A DNA stretch of 64,000 nucleotides from Liquidambar formosana (GCA_039720395.1 JBBPBK010000118.1:222238-286237); one strand, 5' to 3'; shown: positions 43,660-57,876, counted from the stretch's first letter. Notes: a model not told the origin generated them from the letters alone. Program-made: numbers and translations.

Positions 43660-45735
43660 TTTTGTCCACAATAATGATGGGAGCAATGCAAGGATTATGT
43701 GAAGCATTAAGACCTGGGGCACTTTAGATCTGTAGCAGGTTTGGTGGAAGGTCCACCAAATGGCTAATTAGCTCAACTTTTTAACCATTGATTTGGCAAT
43801 GCCCTTGGCCTCGGTTGTTTCAGAAATTGCAGCTTTATCATGGATGGAAGTGTTAGCTCCAATGCAGGTTGTTTTATCCTTGTAAGTCCATTTCGTCGTG
43901 AAGAAGAGGACAACATCAAATTTGTAAGTAACATTGGGCTAGAAATGCGTGGTTTGGATCAACATTGTCCTCCGAAACCTGATGCTCAAAGTATGTGCAA
44001 ACTTTCCATCCAGAAAGGAGGCTGGCCTTTAGAATTGAAGGGAGGTGAAAAGAAGTGAAAGGCTTAGCTCCAACTTTATGTTGGACACCAAGGAAAGGAG
44101 AAATGAAAAAGGTTCCTGAGGAAATCCCACCAAGCCCATCTCCAGCTGCCATGGTACTAGCAGACTAGAAAGAGCATGTGTTTCCAGTGCAAGCTTCATG
44201 GAGAGCACACCTTACTGTGAACAAAAGCTTCCTCCATGGATGCTCTTGTTTTCAACCACCTCAAGGACTGGGGTCGTTTATCTGGGAAAGTTATAGTGGA
44301 AACTGAAAAGCGATACCAAGGAGGGTATTGATCTCCTCTCTAATCCAGTCATTCATTGTACATGACCGCCAACTTGAGGTAGATTTTGTCCATAAAAAGA
44401 AGATAACGAAGCAGCACAATGCAATTGATATCTAATTTGACTAGCAAATTTGATTCCCTAAGCCAAGCAATAACTAGAAAAAAAAAGAAAAAAAAGAACG
44501 AAGTTTCCATCTACTGTGCCATTTTATGTTCATATCACCATTCATGATACAGACAAACATGCCTGAAAAAAACAGTATTGAAAAATAATTTACCAAAAAA
44601 AAAAAAAACAAAAGAAGGATATATAGTGAACTAAGCTCAAACCTTGTAAAATCTCAGCGTATTTCTCAATTTTATCCCAAATTCATCCCTCACTCGATTC
44701 ACAAACACGATTGCTTCTACCAATGGTTCATGCCATGCATCTAATCTTTTAAGCCAACAATATATATAAAGAGACAGACAATCAGTAGACCCAATGATTA
44801 CATCAAAGAAACCAGAAATGGGTGTGTATTAGAAGCAGAGAGACTTACAATTCATCTTGACCATCTGCCATTGCCACTTTACTAAAGAAGTTAAGGTAGA
44901 CAGTGGTTTATCACTCTCAAAACGGTGAGTAGAGTGAGGAAGATGGGAGTTATATTTATACACAATTCTGACTATTACAGGACGTTAGTTTCCCAGTATA
45001 ACTACTAACTAGGATCCTCTGCCAATAAAGAATATTGACTAGAGGATAAGAAGGGAAACAATGATGTACCACAATCTCTACGTGCTTGCCATTGTCCCTG
45101 TTTTGGCCTGAGCTTGTTCCAGTCAAGCAAGTCTAAGCTAGTCTAAGGCTCTAAGCACAGCTGGTATTCTAATATACCCACCAAGGACAGCTTCCACCTT
45201 CTATAAATCAGCCATTGAATTCATGAGAGTATAAACACCTTCCTTTCTTATAAACATTCAAATCTTGATTTGCTATGGTGGATATGGTTTTGGGGACATT
45301 GCAATGATTTTTTCTTTAGGGGGTTTATGTGAAAAAGGGTTAAACATTAGGGTGTTTTCTATAATTTACACTTTTTTTTTTTTTTTTTGCTTGAGAATTT
45401 TCAGTCGAATGATGATTCTTTTTTTAATTTCATGTGTTTGTTTGTGAATATATGTTTCATATATTGTAATAGTGTGAGCTGAATGCTGTCTGTGTATGTC
45501 AGCCTACAGCTAGAACATGAAGATTATTGAAAATAGTTACCCCAAAAAAAAAAAAATGAAGATTATGAAAATGCTGGAAAAGGAGTTCGAGGAAAGAGAA
45601 CAGGGAATGCAATTTGGGTATTGGTGATAACCTTATTATCGGTTTCAGCCTATGACCCATCTTGTATTTGATCCATCATTTGATGGGTTGATGAACAATA
45701 TGCTGGGCATTTTCCAATTTGGGCATTAGGCTTAT
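43660..45735. other. no gene recognised
   Basis: Less AT-rich than elsewhere at 43660-44350, with an open frame (43840-44058) of unknown origin. It may be further debris of the locus downstream of the PPR pseudogene. No motif is recognised and the frame has no paralog in this window. Confidence 0.4.
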
Positions 45736-45739
45736 AATC

Positions 45740-46010
45740 ATATAGAGGACAAACCATCATCCTCCGCCATGTAAAATTGAAAGAATGCAGCCTGTATTGC
45801 TTTGCCGTCTCTCACCAGACTCAAACATTCACAAAGCCCTAGATTGAGAGCGGAGCGAGAGAAGAGAGAGAGGCGAAAGTTACCCGTTGACACAGCAGGA
45901 CGGCGATGGCAGAGGGCGGAGACTGGCGAATCGACGAGTGCGGAGGCACTAATCGTGGGAGAGAGAGAGAGGCTCAACGGTTTCAATGGCCTCCAGCCTT
46001 ATCTTTTCTT
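45740..46010 (-). other. GC-richer, leader-like segment
   Basis: A local rise in GC with a CT-rich run on the - strand (45957-45972 region), CCTCTCTCTCTTCTCTCGC and CTAGGGCTTTGTGAATG, the look of a plant 5' UTR. The open frames on both strands (45738-45986 minus, 45802-46020 plus) have no recognisable domain. Possibly a promoter and leader detached from its gene. Very tentative. Confidence 0.25.
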
Positions 46011-47388
46011 TAAAAAATAAAAAATAAGGATTTCTACTGAAAGCGTCATTAGCAATAACGCTTTCACGCAACTTCTTGCCTCTCCTTTGCATCGTATATG
46101 CCAAGTGAAAGCGTGTTTGAAATATGGATTTAAAAAGAAAAAAAGGTTTAAAAAGTACCTCAACTTTGAAAAAAAACAAAAAAAATCTAAAAAACACATT
46201 TCAGGTACAGAGCTCTCACTATTTTCCTTGTGGCAATTAATGTGACAAGTTCACTTTATACTATTCTTGTCTATTTTATTTATTTTTGTTTAGTTAACCC
46301 TAGCTGTTAGTGCTATATGAATTTTCCTTTCTTTTTCTAAGGAAAAAAAAAAAAAAGAAAAACTAACAAAAACAGAATTTGCCGTAACTCTTTCTTAAAC
46401 TTTCTAATATAAATCAATGAACATCAACGTTTTTTATGAACTAAAATCCCATATCACTTGAGTAATATTTTTAAAAATTGTTAGAAGACTATTACGCATG
46501 TCATCAGCAGAACCATATAAAGTAAGAGAAAGGAATTGATATAAAAAATTGTCACTCTCAACAATTTTTCCACCTATATTATAGTCGATCATGCACCATA
46601 ATTGCGTGACTGGATAAGCTAATAATTTTTATTTGATGCATAGGAAATTATAGTATGAGTCTATGAGAAAAACAAATCATTTTTTCCTTTTAACTGACTT
46701 ATTAATTCAAACTTTTTTCTTTGGTATCACTAAAAGAAGACAACCTTTTAACTCTTTCTTCTTCTTCTTCTTCTTCTTCTTCTTCATTTTTTTTTTTTTT
46801 TTTTTTTTTTTGGGTGCCAGATTGACAACCTTTTAACTCATTGAAAGATCTAAAATATTGGATAAACACTCCACTCGTTCCAAAGTTTGATTATTCAAGT
46901 TTGGCTCGAATTTGGTACAAATGAAGCCAAGTTAGACTGTGAATTACTTGAGCTTTAGCTCATTTAATAAATGATTAACATTGAATGAGAAACTTGTTCA
47001 TTAGTAATTCACATACAACTTTGTTCATTTGCAACCCTAATTCCTAAAATATTAAACACAAAACCCAAACGTTACAAAAATAATAATAATAATAACAATA
47101 ATAGCAAAAGAGTACTTAAACACACGACCTATCTCAGATCAACTTGATTTTGACAGTCATAGCTTATATGGGAAGATATTCCAACATTAAGGTTCGCAAA
47201 ATATTAATCACACATAGGTTATTTAAAAATTTGTGTAAAAGAGTCCTCCCCCGAAAGTTGAGTGATGTGGGATTAAAATGTTTTACACTAATCAAAATTT
47301 GATTTTAAGCCATATATAATAAACAAGGAAATAATGAAGGATTAAACCATTATTTGTTCATATCTATACTATCAGTTATGTTCCCATT
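46011..47388. other. no gene; CTT microsatellite
   Basis: (CTT)n at about 46758-46786 followed by a T-run to 46811. ACGCTTTCACGCAAC and GTGAAAGCGT near 46065-46110 are short inverted motifs. No gene is supported. Confidence 0.5.
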
Positions 47389-47522
47389 AGCACGTGTTAA
47401 TATAAATTATATCAGCACCATGCATTAGGGGTTGTATCTTTTACATTAGTCCAATGTATTAATGCATAAGATATAACTCCTAATACGTACGGGTGTTGAT
47501 ATGCCTTATATCAGCACGTGCT
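47389..47522. mobile_element. MITE family A, copy 4
   Basis: Left end AGCACGTGTTAATATAA, right end reversed AGCACGTGCTGATATAA, with CATGCATTAGGGGTTGTATC mirrored by GATATAACTCCTAATACGT. The clearest terminal inverted repeat of this family in the window. Confidence 0.75.
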
Positions 47523-49205
47523 TACCTCATCCTCATCCTCTATACTATTATAGAAAGGGTTTATATGAAAACTGCTGTCACCAAAATTATTGTCAAACCT
47601 AGCCTAGTCAATTAAATTCGGCCAAGGACAGCTAGAGTTCAGCCTAGATAACAAATATGCTCAAGTTCGGCTCATGTCTAGCAAGTCAGGTTGAACCATG
47701 TTGGGGCAGCTCGAGCCACATTAGAAATAACTAGTCATGGCAGCAATTCAAACCAGTTACAGCCCAATAGTCAATTCCACATTTCCACCTGAGATTAGCT
47801 CGTTCTAGGAAAGAGCAATGGATCAAGTTCAGCTTAGGCCCAAAATGAACAATTAATCATGGATAACCCCATTAGAGAAGTTGACGTCAATAAAAGGCAA
47901 AACAGGAAATGGGTAGCGTGGTGAGTGGGTTGTCGGTTCGAGTTCCTTCAAGATAACCCAAAAAATAATAATAATAATAAAATATAAAATAAAATTGTGA
48001 CTTTGATATTTATAACAAGGTTTGTAAGGAAAGGGGACCAAATTCAACAACACCCCAAGCCATACTAATCCCTTTCTTTGTGTGCAAATTTGCATGCATA
48101 AACCAGACATGAAAAATGGTCTCTACTCTGAGCCCTCAAGGGCCAAGGATACTGTAGGGTCTGCATAAGGATACATCAGAACCTATATCCAACATACCTA
48201 TGACAGAATGTAGGGAAACATGGAGATTATAAATGGTAAGAACATATTGATGTACATCATTTGATGCCCTTTTTTTTTTTTTTTTAAATTGAGAATTTTC
48301 TTTTAGGGGACAAGTAGAGGTGCTTGTCATTAGAGAATCGTTCAAGCCCTTGCAAAACAATTAATCAAATTAGAAATGCAGAAAAAAGCTATAATTTTTT
48401 TTTTTTTTTTTTTTTTTTTTTGGGTGATGGTGGGGAGGTGGGTGCAAACAATTTTCCTTCCCTTTTTCTTCCCCTGCCCTTTCTTTAGATCCGAACAGAG
48501 CATAAATGTTTGGGTCTCCAACGTTTCTCCAAGATTATCAGGAATTCTAGTTAGCCCCAACTTGTGAAGAACAAGAAAGCAAGCACACGATAACATATTA
48601 ATTCCAGCCAGTGTCAAAGAAACATATGAAAATCATTTGCCATGAAGATATTTCTCCTAACTCCACGATTTTGCCCCCCCAAAAAAAGCCCCGTGATTTT
48701 AAAATGAAGCTAGTAAAGATAATTCACCTTAACCATATTTTTTCAATAATTGCAACACATTCTTCGCTCTTGTTCTCCCCTGTTACGAGCCAATTTAGAC
48801 GACTTACTTGTGAGATTAATTACAAATAGATCCCCAATAACATGGTTGCACCATACTATGACCATTTTAGGCACGCTACACTTTTATCTTCCCGTCCTTT
48901 TAAATTTTTGTCCACTCTAGACAACAACGAGATTGCCCTTTTAAAATAGCCATACCAGTCTCGCCATTCTTCCTCAATAATACAAATAGAATTAAATTCA
49001 TGTGCCACCAAAAGGATAAAGCTTATAGTATACTGTATAAGTACACACCCAAACCCTTATGTTGTGTTGAAGAGACACTCGCGCCTTTGCGGTTGACCAC
49101 AAACAGCCTCTACAAACGAACAAACCACCCAAAGTTAGCTAGGACCACAAATCTGTACATCTCACCTCACAAGTCAGAATTATGAAAACCACCAAATCAC
49201 CCCTC

Positions 49206-49238
<33 letters not shown>

Positions 49239-50671
49239 TAATCGAAGCCCACCAAGGCATGCAGTGGGCTGACAAGGGTGGTGTGGGTCCCCACTTAATC
49301 CAAGGCAAAAAGGTTGCAAATCCCACGTGGTGGTGTAGTTGATAATGATGGTGGTGGTGGAAATGGAATTACGCAAAGTGTTTGTTTTTTCCTTTTTTTT
49401 TTTTTTTTTTTTTTGAAGATTGATTGAATGTTTGTTATTATGTTTGAAAAACAAAGACACCAGCCCCCCCACCTTCCCACCAATGTTGTCAGCAATCTCC
49501 CCTTCGGACAGACAGACCCTTGTCCACCAATCACAATTCCTCGTATGAATAACCAAACCCTTATCCATTCATTATTATACTATGTGCAAATTGATGGGTT
49601 TTGTTTCTTCCCTTCTTTATTCTGCTAAAAAGGGGGAATTTCTCAGCTTTCTCTCTCACATCACTATCCCAATCATGAATGAATCATTTATATATCACAA
49701 AGATAGTGATAATGCTGATGCTGACAGGGTGGATTTGTCATTAAGAGTATCACAAACACTGACGTGTCAGAGCTGTCAGTAATGCTTTCAGTCAATTTTT
49801 TTTTTTTTTTAAAGAAACAATCAAGTACACAGAATCCATCAGAACCCCAAAAACAATGCAATAAAGGCCTCTCCTTGTCTTTTACTCAATCTTTGCCCTT
49901 TTATGACATTGTGGGAACACAGAATCAATGTCGGGAGATCTTGTACTTTTCTTAGTAAACCCATAAGAGAAAGTTGAAAAGGTCCACACTCTACAGAGAA
50001 CCTTCTAAATGGATTTTTTTTTCAGAACCTTTTCAGAGTTCTTTTGGTATCCATGCAGAAATGCTAGTAAAAATAACACCACCACAAATACACGTGACCC
50101 AGGAAAGGGAGCCCATAATTAAATGCAATGTAACAAGCTTTACCAAATTTGTTTGCTAGTCCTCCAAGTGCATGTTAGCAAGGAGTCCTCGTTGGAAGCA
50201 CATAACAGGAACAAGCCTGAAAAAGATTTTTTTTTTTTTGTGGGGGGGGGGGGGGAATCTACAAATCCACAAGTAGCATTACATATTTATGAACATATGT
50301 AAAATTTATATTACTAACTTGAAGACTTGAAAAAAACTAGAGGGCACATATTGCCCACTCTCTTTGAAAAGAAGATTGAGGTAACTCCCTGATTCTCCAT
50401 AGATTATCATGAAAATATACAAAGATCAGATATATACTGTCAAAAATGACAAGAAGTGACCTCGATTCAAACAGATCATACAGCCACATTTACTGGGAGT
50501 TGCTTTGTCCTGCATTCCATCTTCTGTTCCTCGTGTTGATTTTGCTTGCATGCCAGCACATAGGTTATTACAAAGAGAAAATAGACAGACCTATATGGAC
50601 GAGGATTTGGGATGCGGAGTATATATCAAAAGCGGGTGTGGCAATGCAGAACGGGACCAATAAACTAATGA
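47523..50671. other. no gene recognised
   Basis: T-runs at 48270-48284 and 48398-48420, (TA)n/(CA)n at 49207-49240, and a T-run at 49391-49414. Open frames here run through low-complexity tracts and show no domain. The last part (about 50280-50671) should include the 3' UTR of the - strand gene ending at 50672. Confidence 0.45.
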
Positions 50672-53600
50672 TCAAAGTGAAATACATTGCATTCCCTCAG
50701 GTAGAGTTCTAGGCATTGGAAGTGCAGTGACATATCTCTGGGGGAACATTCGCTGTGCAGTTGCAGCTGTACCACAGGATGATGATGTTTCAGCTGCTTC
50801 TGCTTGTCCTCGGATATGGAATTTGGCAAAACGATTGATGACAGAAAACTTCTCCAACTCCAGGCATTCCACTCTTATGTCTACAACCGATACTCTCTTG
50901 TCCAAACTGCATCACAAAATAGAATGCATTAAAAGAAAATTCTATAAGAGAGTGCAACTAGAAATGGGATCTATATTGAGGAGGCTGATTGCTCTGTTAT
51001 TTATACTGCATAGGTACAAATCGATTCAATTAAAAAGGGGGAAAGACAGAAAGAGGGACAGGGTGGTTATTCAATACTTTACAATTATTATGCATAAAAT
51101 AAACTATTAGTATTACATTTTCCATATCTGAAGCCATGAAAGATGGAAAAGAGAACTAAATATTAAATCATACATAGAAGGTAATTGAAAAATCAAAAAA
51201 CAAAGAATTTCTAATATATCAAGCATGAAGAAAGGTTTTTTCCAATGGACACAGTAGGCAACAGACTCCTAGTCTGTCTGTAGTTACGTGTTTGCATTTG
51301 ACCATAGCCACACATATCAGTACACAATTGGGATATAGATTTCAGGTGTCAGACATAACATGATATGAAATTATGGCTGTTAGAAAGCAGAATACAGTTG
51401 TGAGAATGTAAAAATAATTCCGCACGGGAAAATTTGTTTCATACCTCAATAAGTCGTTTTCCAGCTTCTTTGTTCTATCATTGAATTCTTCCATAACTTT
51501 TGAGAAATACTGGTCCCCAATCCCCTCAGAAGTTTTGAGCTTCTCAGACATCCTGACCAAATTTTAAAATTAAAGTTTATATTTAAAGGGCCAAAAACCT
51601 CTTAACTCCTAATATTTTTTGCATAGGCGAAAGTATTTTCATTTACGTTGTACAAATAATTTAGAACTCATCCATGGCAGGCATCTTATAAGAGAGAAGT
51701 ATAAATAATAATAATAATAATAATAGAGGTTTTGTTTTTGTAATCTAATGTTAGCATTTATGTTTCATACTCTCTTCCTCTTTAATAAATCTTTTTATTA
51801 CAATAAACAAAGAATGATTTCTGAGCAACTCTTACAAGTTATTGTTGTCTGGGGGCACACAGTAATCACTTCTTGGGCAAGAGGTCAGGCTGCATGCATC
51901 CCCTAGTGCCAATTTAGCAACAATGAATGCCATACTATCATAGTTTGAAGTGGCATCTGCTGAGAGAATGGCTGCTGGTGCAGGGCATATTAACTGATGC
52001 AAAAGCTGTGTTGTCAAGATAAGCCTTTTCTTTGGTCGAAGCATTGGCAGCCCATCTTCAATCAATTCAGACTCATCTTCCACCTGCCATTGCAATTACA
52101 TAAATTAGAGCCACATTCTGATCCTAAAGATCCAGGATAGAAGACAGTTTCATTATGTCACCAATTACACATAGATTATACCTTCTCAATCAGCCGATTT
52201 GTGGCTTCTGCCCACTCTAGTTCTGCCATGCTGCAAAAGTAGATAGACTTTATATATCCACATAATGAACAAAAAAGGAACCAAAATTTATACATAACTT
52301 ATACTATAAATAAATAAATAAAGATGTAACAAAGGAGATGCAGGTAAAGAAAGAGTAGAAAATAGTCATCTTATATTTGCAACAATATAAATCGATCAAC
52401 AGTTTTACCATAATGCATGGTTGGATTATCAATCAAACAGTCGAAAATAAAATAAATTTTGGAATCTTAAACACAATTAGCTGTAAGTTTCCAAAATTTC
52501 TTTCCTTCTAATCCGTCTTCTAGGCAACTATACCAAGAATAACAGAAACAAAATGGCGATATAATTGTGTTTAAGATTCCGACATTCCTTTCCTTCTCAT
52601 CCATCTTCTAGGAAATTGTACCAAGCATAACAGAAACAAAATGGTGACATCAAAAAAGGATCTACATGCTTTAGTGACCAGAGTATGTAGAAGCTGTACA
52701 AATAAATATGCTGACTATGGAAAAATACCTGATATTTTGAAGCCTTTGAGAACCCTGTGTCACTTGCTTGTGCCATGGAAGAAGCTCAGATGCTGCAGTT
52801 TTACGCTTCTTGGGTCTTGCAACAGCCAAACTCTGATCAGTTTCATCCGAAGGAAAAACACAAGGAGTTGATAACTGTTCACTTGCTACCGAGGGGACAG
52901 CTGTACTTGCCCAGACACTGCCAACCTGACTAGCATCAGCAGCATTTACTTGCTCCATAGAAGTATGTAGAGGAAAATTTTCGGAAGGCTTCCCAAGAGA
53001 AAACCGCTCTGCAGCAGTCTTTGCAATCCTAGCATCATACATTGGCAGCATCTGCCCATTTTTGAAATTCCCATAATGCCTAAACCAGGAGTTTGCCATT
53101 TGCAGACTAATCTGGGAATATTCTGTTCTAGTAGATGCCACATTACTACTCCCAGAATGACTCTGAGAATCACTTCGACCAAATGTGACCATCTCCTGAG
53201 GAGGAATGTCCCGAAGAACAGGTTGAGACGAAGCTTTCAGAGTCTTATCTTCTCTTGCCTCTGACAAAAAGCTTAGTGTTTTGGTAACTCCAGATGGAAA
53301 TGAGTTGAGCCGTGATGCAGCATTCAGTTCCTGGTCTGTAGGATTTCTGACCCTTGTATCATATCTGTATAACGACTGCTGTCCTGGTGTAGCAGTTACC
53401 TGCTGAACATCCAGATCACCATCAACTCCATTATATCGCATTGAAACCCTTCCACTTGGATCACTCTCCACATTATTCCTGGCTTGCACTTGATGCAGTA
53501 GGGAGTAATTTTGATGGAAAACATGAGATGGTTTCAAAGAATGGCCAAAGGCATCAAGATCTTTTACAGAAGCAGTCACGGGTTGGTTGTCAGCGTGCCG

Positions 53601-56600
53601 CACTCCACTAATGTCTTGCTGGTGCAATCGAACCACTGATGAGCCAGAGGCAAGAGCGGTCGCATCTGAAAGATGCTTCGCCACAGATGCTTGCCCTTGT
53701 GATAGAACACCTGTCTGTGAAGCAGGGTCCAGAATCTCAGATGATATTTGCTGCTGGGACCTCTCTTTCCCAGGTTGCTCTTCCCCATAGTCAAAGCCTT
53801 GTTGATTCGTAGAACATGCACCTAGTTCCAATGATCCATTTCCACCATTCTGGGAATTTTGGTCATTTAGCTCCTGTGGAGCCCATGAAGCAGTTTCCAG
53901 ACTATTGTTTGAGGGATTTGTGGAGGGAACCCTGTGAGGTTCAGCACCAGATGAAAGCCGCTGAGTTGGTATATTAGTCCATACATTGTGTGGTCTTGTT
54001 GATAACCCACCCTGTCGAGACATGCCTGACAAAACAGAAGGCTGTGTGACTGGCACAGCCTCTGAAACTGAGAACTGTTGACCAAAAGTGTTGACGCAAT
54101 TCGGTCCAGAAGTGTCCTGAGATGGAGCAAGGTTAAAAGGTGGAAGTCTGCTAGCTGTACCAGGCAATGATGCCTGAGAAGATTGAAAAACTACAGGTGC
54201 ATTGGACATGTGTTGCCCATGAAGATGACTTCGTAAATACGATGGACCAGATGCATTTGCTGTAGGAAAGATTCCCTGCATATTCAAATGCGAGGTTCTA
54301 ATGCCAGTTTGTCCGATAACACCAGATTTCACATCCCAAGGTTCTCTTTGAGATGATTCATGCAAAGCAGTCAGAGACTGCAGAGACGACGGAGGAGCTA
54401 ACCAAGTCTGACCCTTCTCTCCCACCTCATGATTGGCATGTCTTGACTTTAGATTACTTGCTGCTTGTGGGGAACTCGGGGATGGAAAAATAAGGTTTGA
54501 ATTGGGAGGTCGTTGAGATGGAGGGGCCAACCTCAAGCCAAAGCCCTGAGAAGCAGAAGAATGATTGTACAGTCGAGCAACAAATGCATCAGGAGTTTCT
54601 GCTTTGGATTCTTGGGATAATGGATTACAGTCAGGAGAGCCAAAATTTGTTCCATAGCTATCACCCCTTGAATGGTCAACCTTATGAAGTAGCTCGAGCA
54701 TATTTTGACTTCCATGGCTATATTCAGCCAAAATTTCAGGGAGATCATACATATTAGAAGTTAGAAGAAGAGGCAAAGTAAATTTCATAAACATGAATAG
54801 TTTTCAGACACAATTAACATTAATAATAAATTCTGTATGTCAATAAGAATGGATAGCAGTTTAAAAGGCATTAAAGCAACTAAAAATAATGAAGACGTTT
54901 TTTGGAATGCAGTGAGATGATAATTAGTATGCAAGTGATAATCAAAGATTTCAAGCTTTAAAGTTTACAATATCTCATATCATTAACTACCTTGTCTGGG
55001 CAGTAAAGTTTGGACCATAAAGGCCAACCAATTTATCAAAGGAAGCAGATATATTAGATCCAAGATTGCCTATGGAAGGTACATCCTCTGATGCTTTGAA
55101 GTTCCCTTGAAATTCAGGGAAGTGCTCCTGTAATAGAAGACCAATTAGATTGCTTATTAAAGAGGAAAAAAGGGAAAGATACATTTATCAGAAGAATCCA
55201 CAATTAATATTAGAAAAGCATCGTTCACCTTTTCCAAATCCATGGCACTGTTAGAAACATTATCAATTAACTTGGACTGCCCGAAATTTCCTTGCTCACA
55301 ATTGGTCAATCCTTGAGAGCCCTGTTGGCAATGGATGAGTGAATGTGAAACATGTTTTACACTGTCAGCAGGTTCTACATTAACACACAAATTTTCCATT
55401 ATATGATATTTAAAAGAAGTGGAAGCTTTCCGACCAACCTGACTGGATGAGTTTTGGTAATTTCTAGCCACACGTTGAGAATCACTAGCGTTTGACCATA
55501 CATTCTCACTTGATTCACGTTCCGTGATTTTATGCTGAGATGCAATAGAGTTATAACTGTCATTAGAATTCTCTCTTTGATAGCTGTTCTGCCTTTTCAC
55601 ATATGCTTCACGCGCTCCATTGTAAGAGTTATCCAAAACCTGTGGACCATTCCTTAACTCATGCTGCTCATTCCCCATTCTCTCATCTCCCCTGTGTTGC
55701 ACAGAAACATCACCATGTTTCATGTAATCAAACTGATGACTATCTGGGACTTGTTGACTGGTTTCCTGATCAGCCTTAGTAGTGCTTGATTTTGGTACAG
55801 CAGCAAAGTTCTTTTGAGGAACTTCTCTGTTCACCAATGTGGTATCAGCATGAGATTGTATTTGCTCCAATCCAACAATTGAATTAGAAAAAATACTTGC
55901 CCCATGATTACCATCAGTCTTCCACAGACAACCATCAGAATTCCTTTCCTTGTGCATGGTTACATTTGTCTTCCAGCAAGTATCCACAGCGTTCTCATCA
56001 TTGCAGATATTCAATGTAGCATTTCCACTTGATGATAGGGACTCAATATTCCTACCATTTGATTTATTGCGCTGTTGATCATATGAGGACCTGCTCTGCT
56101 GATGTGCTTCACTTTCTGAATGCTCATAAGTCTGACTGCTCCATGCATTTTCCAAATGCGCAACTGGTTGAACTTGTTGCCTTTCCTCAATAGGTGGCAT
56201 TTGTTGAGGGTTAAATTCTAACCAGTTTCCAGCACTTCTCGGAGACTGCTGGATGAGTTCGTGAGGGGAATCCCGGTGCAGTCCATCTCTCTGTTCAGAT
56301 GAAAATTGGATGCCTGAGTGCTGAAATCCAGGGAAGCTAGAGCTCATATTAGAATCATTAAACACAGAAAAAGGCTTTGAACTCAAGGAGGACACACTCT
56401 GCAAGTTGTTATCAACACAATCAGCTTGTTGCTTCCCACTGTCCATGAAGTTTGAGGGCTGATTATCAGCTGACAGTTCCATATTCTGAAAAGTCAAGCC
56501 ACTCCATTCTTCCTGCAGCCCAGTATCGCTACTAGATGCTTCTGCTACAGCAGACTGCATAAGAGCACTCCAACTCCCACTCTGAATAGAAGGAAATGAG

Positions 56601-57514
56601 TTCAAATAATCTGTATGTTCCATTGTATTCCCAAACCTTCCAGTGTCCTGTTCAGTGCGCCTTGGAAAAGAAGCATCCCATATGTTGTCATCCGTATTGA
56701 ACAATATTTTCTCTTCCAACGGATCTAGGGGTACAAGACCCTGAGAGGGGCTAATCTGTGTTGGTTTTTCTTGCACGAGTCCAGGCCAACCAGTTCGCTC
56801 TTGCCTCCCATTAAATTCCTGCTCTGACGCATTCTTTTGCAGGGTATGCTGAAAGTTCTCCAATAGATTACCACCATGTAAACCCTGAATGGGAACTTGA
56901 CCGAACAAATTTTTCCCCTGAAATCCCGGTTTGGATATGAATGCTCCAGAGGCCATGAAAACCTGTTCTGGAGATACAGTACAGTGATCACCTAGAATGG
57001 AATTACTGAAGGCTGATGACTGCATCACAGGCTTCTGTGTTTGGTTACCACTAGCCTTGGTCATCAAATTGGCACGATCATTAGATATCCCTTGGAAATG
57101 AGAATATTGATTCAAATTACCTCTTGCATTAGCAATGGGAGTACCATATAAAGAAACATCAAGCTGTTGAGAAACCCGACCCATCGAGCGCAAAGCCTGA
57201 CCTTGCTCTTGAGAAAACATCAGTCCGTTAGGAACTCCTTGCACAGCTGTAGATGCACCACGCTGCACCCTGTTCATAAACATCTGTGATGTATCATGAA
57301 GAGGCGTTCCATTGATCAGGGGTGGAAACTGACCCCCAGCAGCCTGTTTCGTAATTGCAGAAAGCTGGTTTATGGAATTCTGCTGTCTCGCATCACCCAA
57401 CTGCTGAAGTTGCTGCTGCCTCTGAAGTTCTTGCAGCTTCTTGAACATAATGTGCTGCTGTAACAACTGCACATCATTAAACCCAGACTGCTGCCACTGG
57501 TGAGGGTGTGGCAT
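50672..57514 (-). CDS. dentin sialophosphoprotein-related plant protein, 7 coding exons
   Basis: About 1,683 aa from the first in-frame ATG. Exons: 57514-55229, 55127-54991, 54717-52729, 52230-52182, 52083-51836, 51552-51445, 50906-50672, all with GT-AG junctions and consistent phase. Low-complexity Gln/Ser/Asn-rich sequence. A Q-rich helix near the start (VQLLQQHIMFKKLQELQRQQ) is followed by INGTPLHD and GLMFSQEQGQALR. Later landmarks are SGSWSALMQSAVAEASSSDT, QNMLELLHKVDHSR and RPKKRKTAASELLPWHKQVT (a basic, nuclear-signal-like stretch). The conserved end has RPKKRLILTTQLLHQLICP, ECLELEKFSVINRFAKFH and RYVTALPMPRTLPEG. These match plant proteins named dentin sialophosphoprotein-like, of unknown molecular role; the animal name reflects composition, not homology. 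The upstream exons are broken, so the protein seems N-terminally short. Confidence 0.85.
52497..52648. repeat. 88-bp tandem duplication in an intron
   Basis: TTTCCTTCTAATCCGTCTTC, then TAGG and ACCAAGAATAACAGAAACAAAATGG, is repeated at 52585-52648 with a few changes. It lies in the long intron between exons 52729 and 52230 of the - strand gene and affects no coding sequence. Confidence 0.75.
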
Positions 57515-57876
57515 ACCTCGTTGTTGGCCCCTCACAAGCAGCTGCTGCTCACCAAAAGGATTAAGATCACAAAGAGCTCTTGCAGTTTCCAACTTTTCTG
57601 TAATTGTTGTCCAGGTGGAACTGTCCTCTGAAGCATTCCCTTGCTGCGATTCAATAATGAACAAGCCTCTTGAAATCAAGTCACTCTGATCAACACCTGC
57701 ATTGTCCCCCCCAAAAACCCAACTAAAGTCCTTGTCTGGTAATTATGGGTTCGACACGGATTTAGTCGATGTTTTTTTAAGTAACTTTTGGCAAACCCAG
57801 GATTTACAGTTAAATGTGTACAGTTTTCATCCTAAAGGCACTTGCAAAGACTCACTGCCTTGTCCTCACATAAAAT
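57515..57876 (-). pseudogene. damaged upstream coding region of the same gene (exon 2 part)
   Basis: Immediately upstream of the usable ATG the reading stays open as VDQSDLISRGLFIIESQQGN, matching the family (SRGL..FESQQGN). Its acceptor may be the AATGCAG before GTGTTGATC at 57696. Further up, 57876-57715 begins after a strong acceptor (TTTTTGTTTATGCAG) and reads GQGSESLQVPLG in one frame. It then hits TGA and resumes in another frame as THLTVNPGFAKS, which are family pieces. A TAA follows before the SRGL segment. One frameshift and at least one extra stop separate these pieces from the main frame. Confidence 0.65.

Noticed and set aside
43840..44058. 72-codon frame after the PPR pseudogene
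   Set aside because: No recognisable motif and no paralogous copy in the window; not enough to call a gene.
49197..49568. 123-codon - strand frame
   Set aside because: Runs through poly-T and (TA)n/(CA)n tracts (poly-Lys and Tyr-Ile repeats in translation); chance frame.
52671..54794. 707-codon frame taken as a whole gene
   Set aside because: The ends lie in introns. Splice sites at 54717 and 52729 join it to neighbouring exons of the large gene.
57677..57679. TTG as start of an 840-codon frame
   Set aside because: Plant nuclear genes rarely start at TTG. The frame is open upstream with family homology, so this is an internal codon; the first ATG is at 57514.
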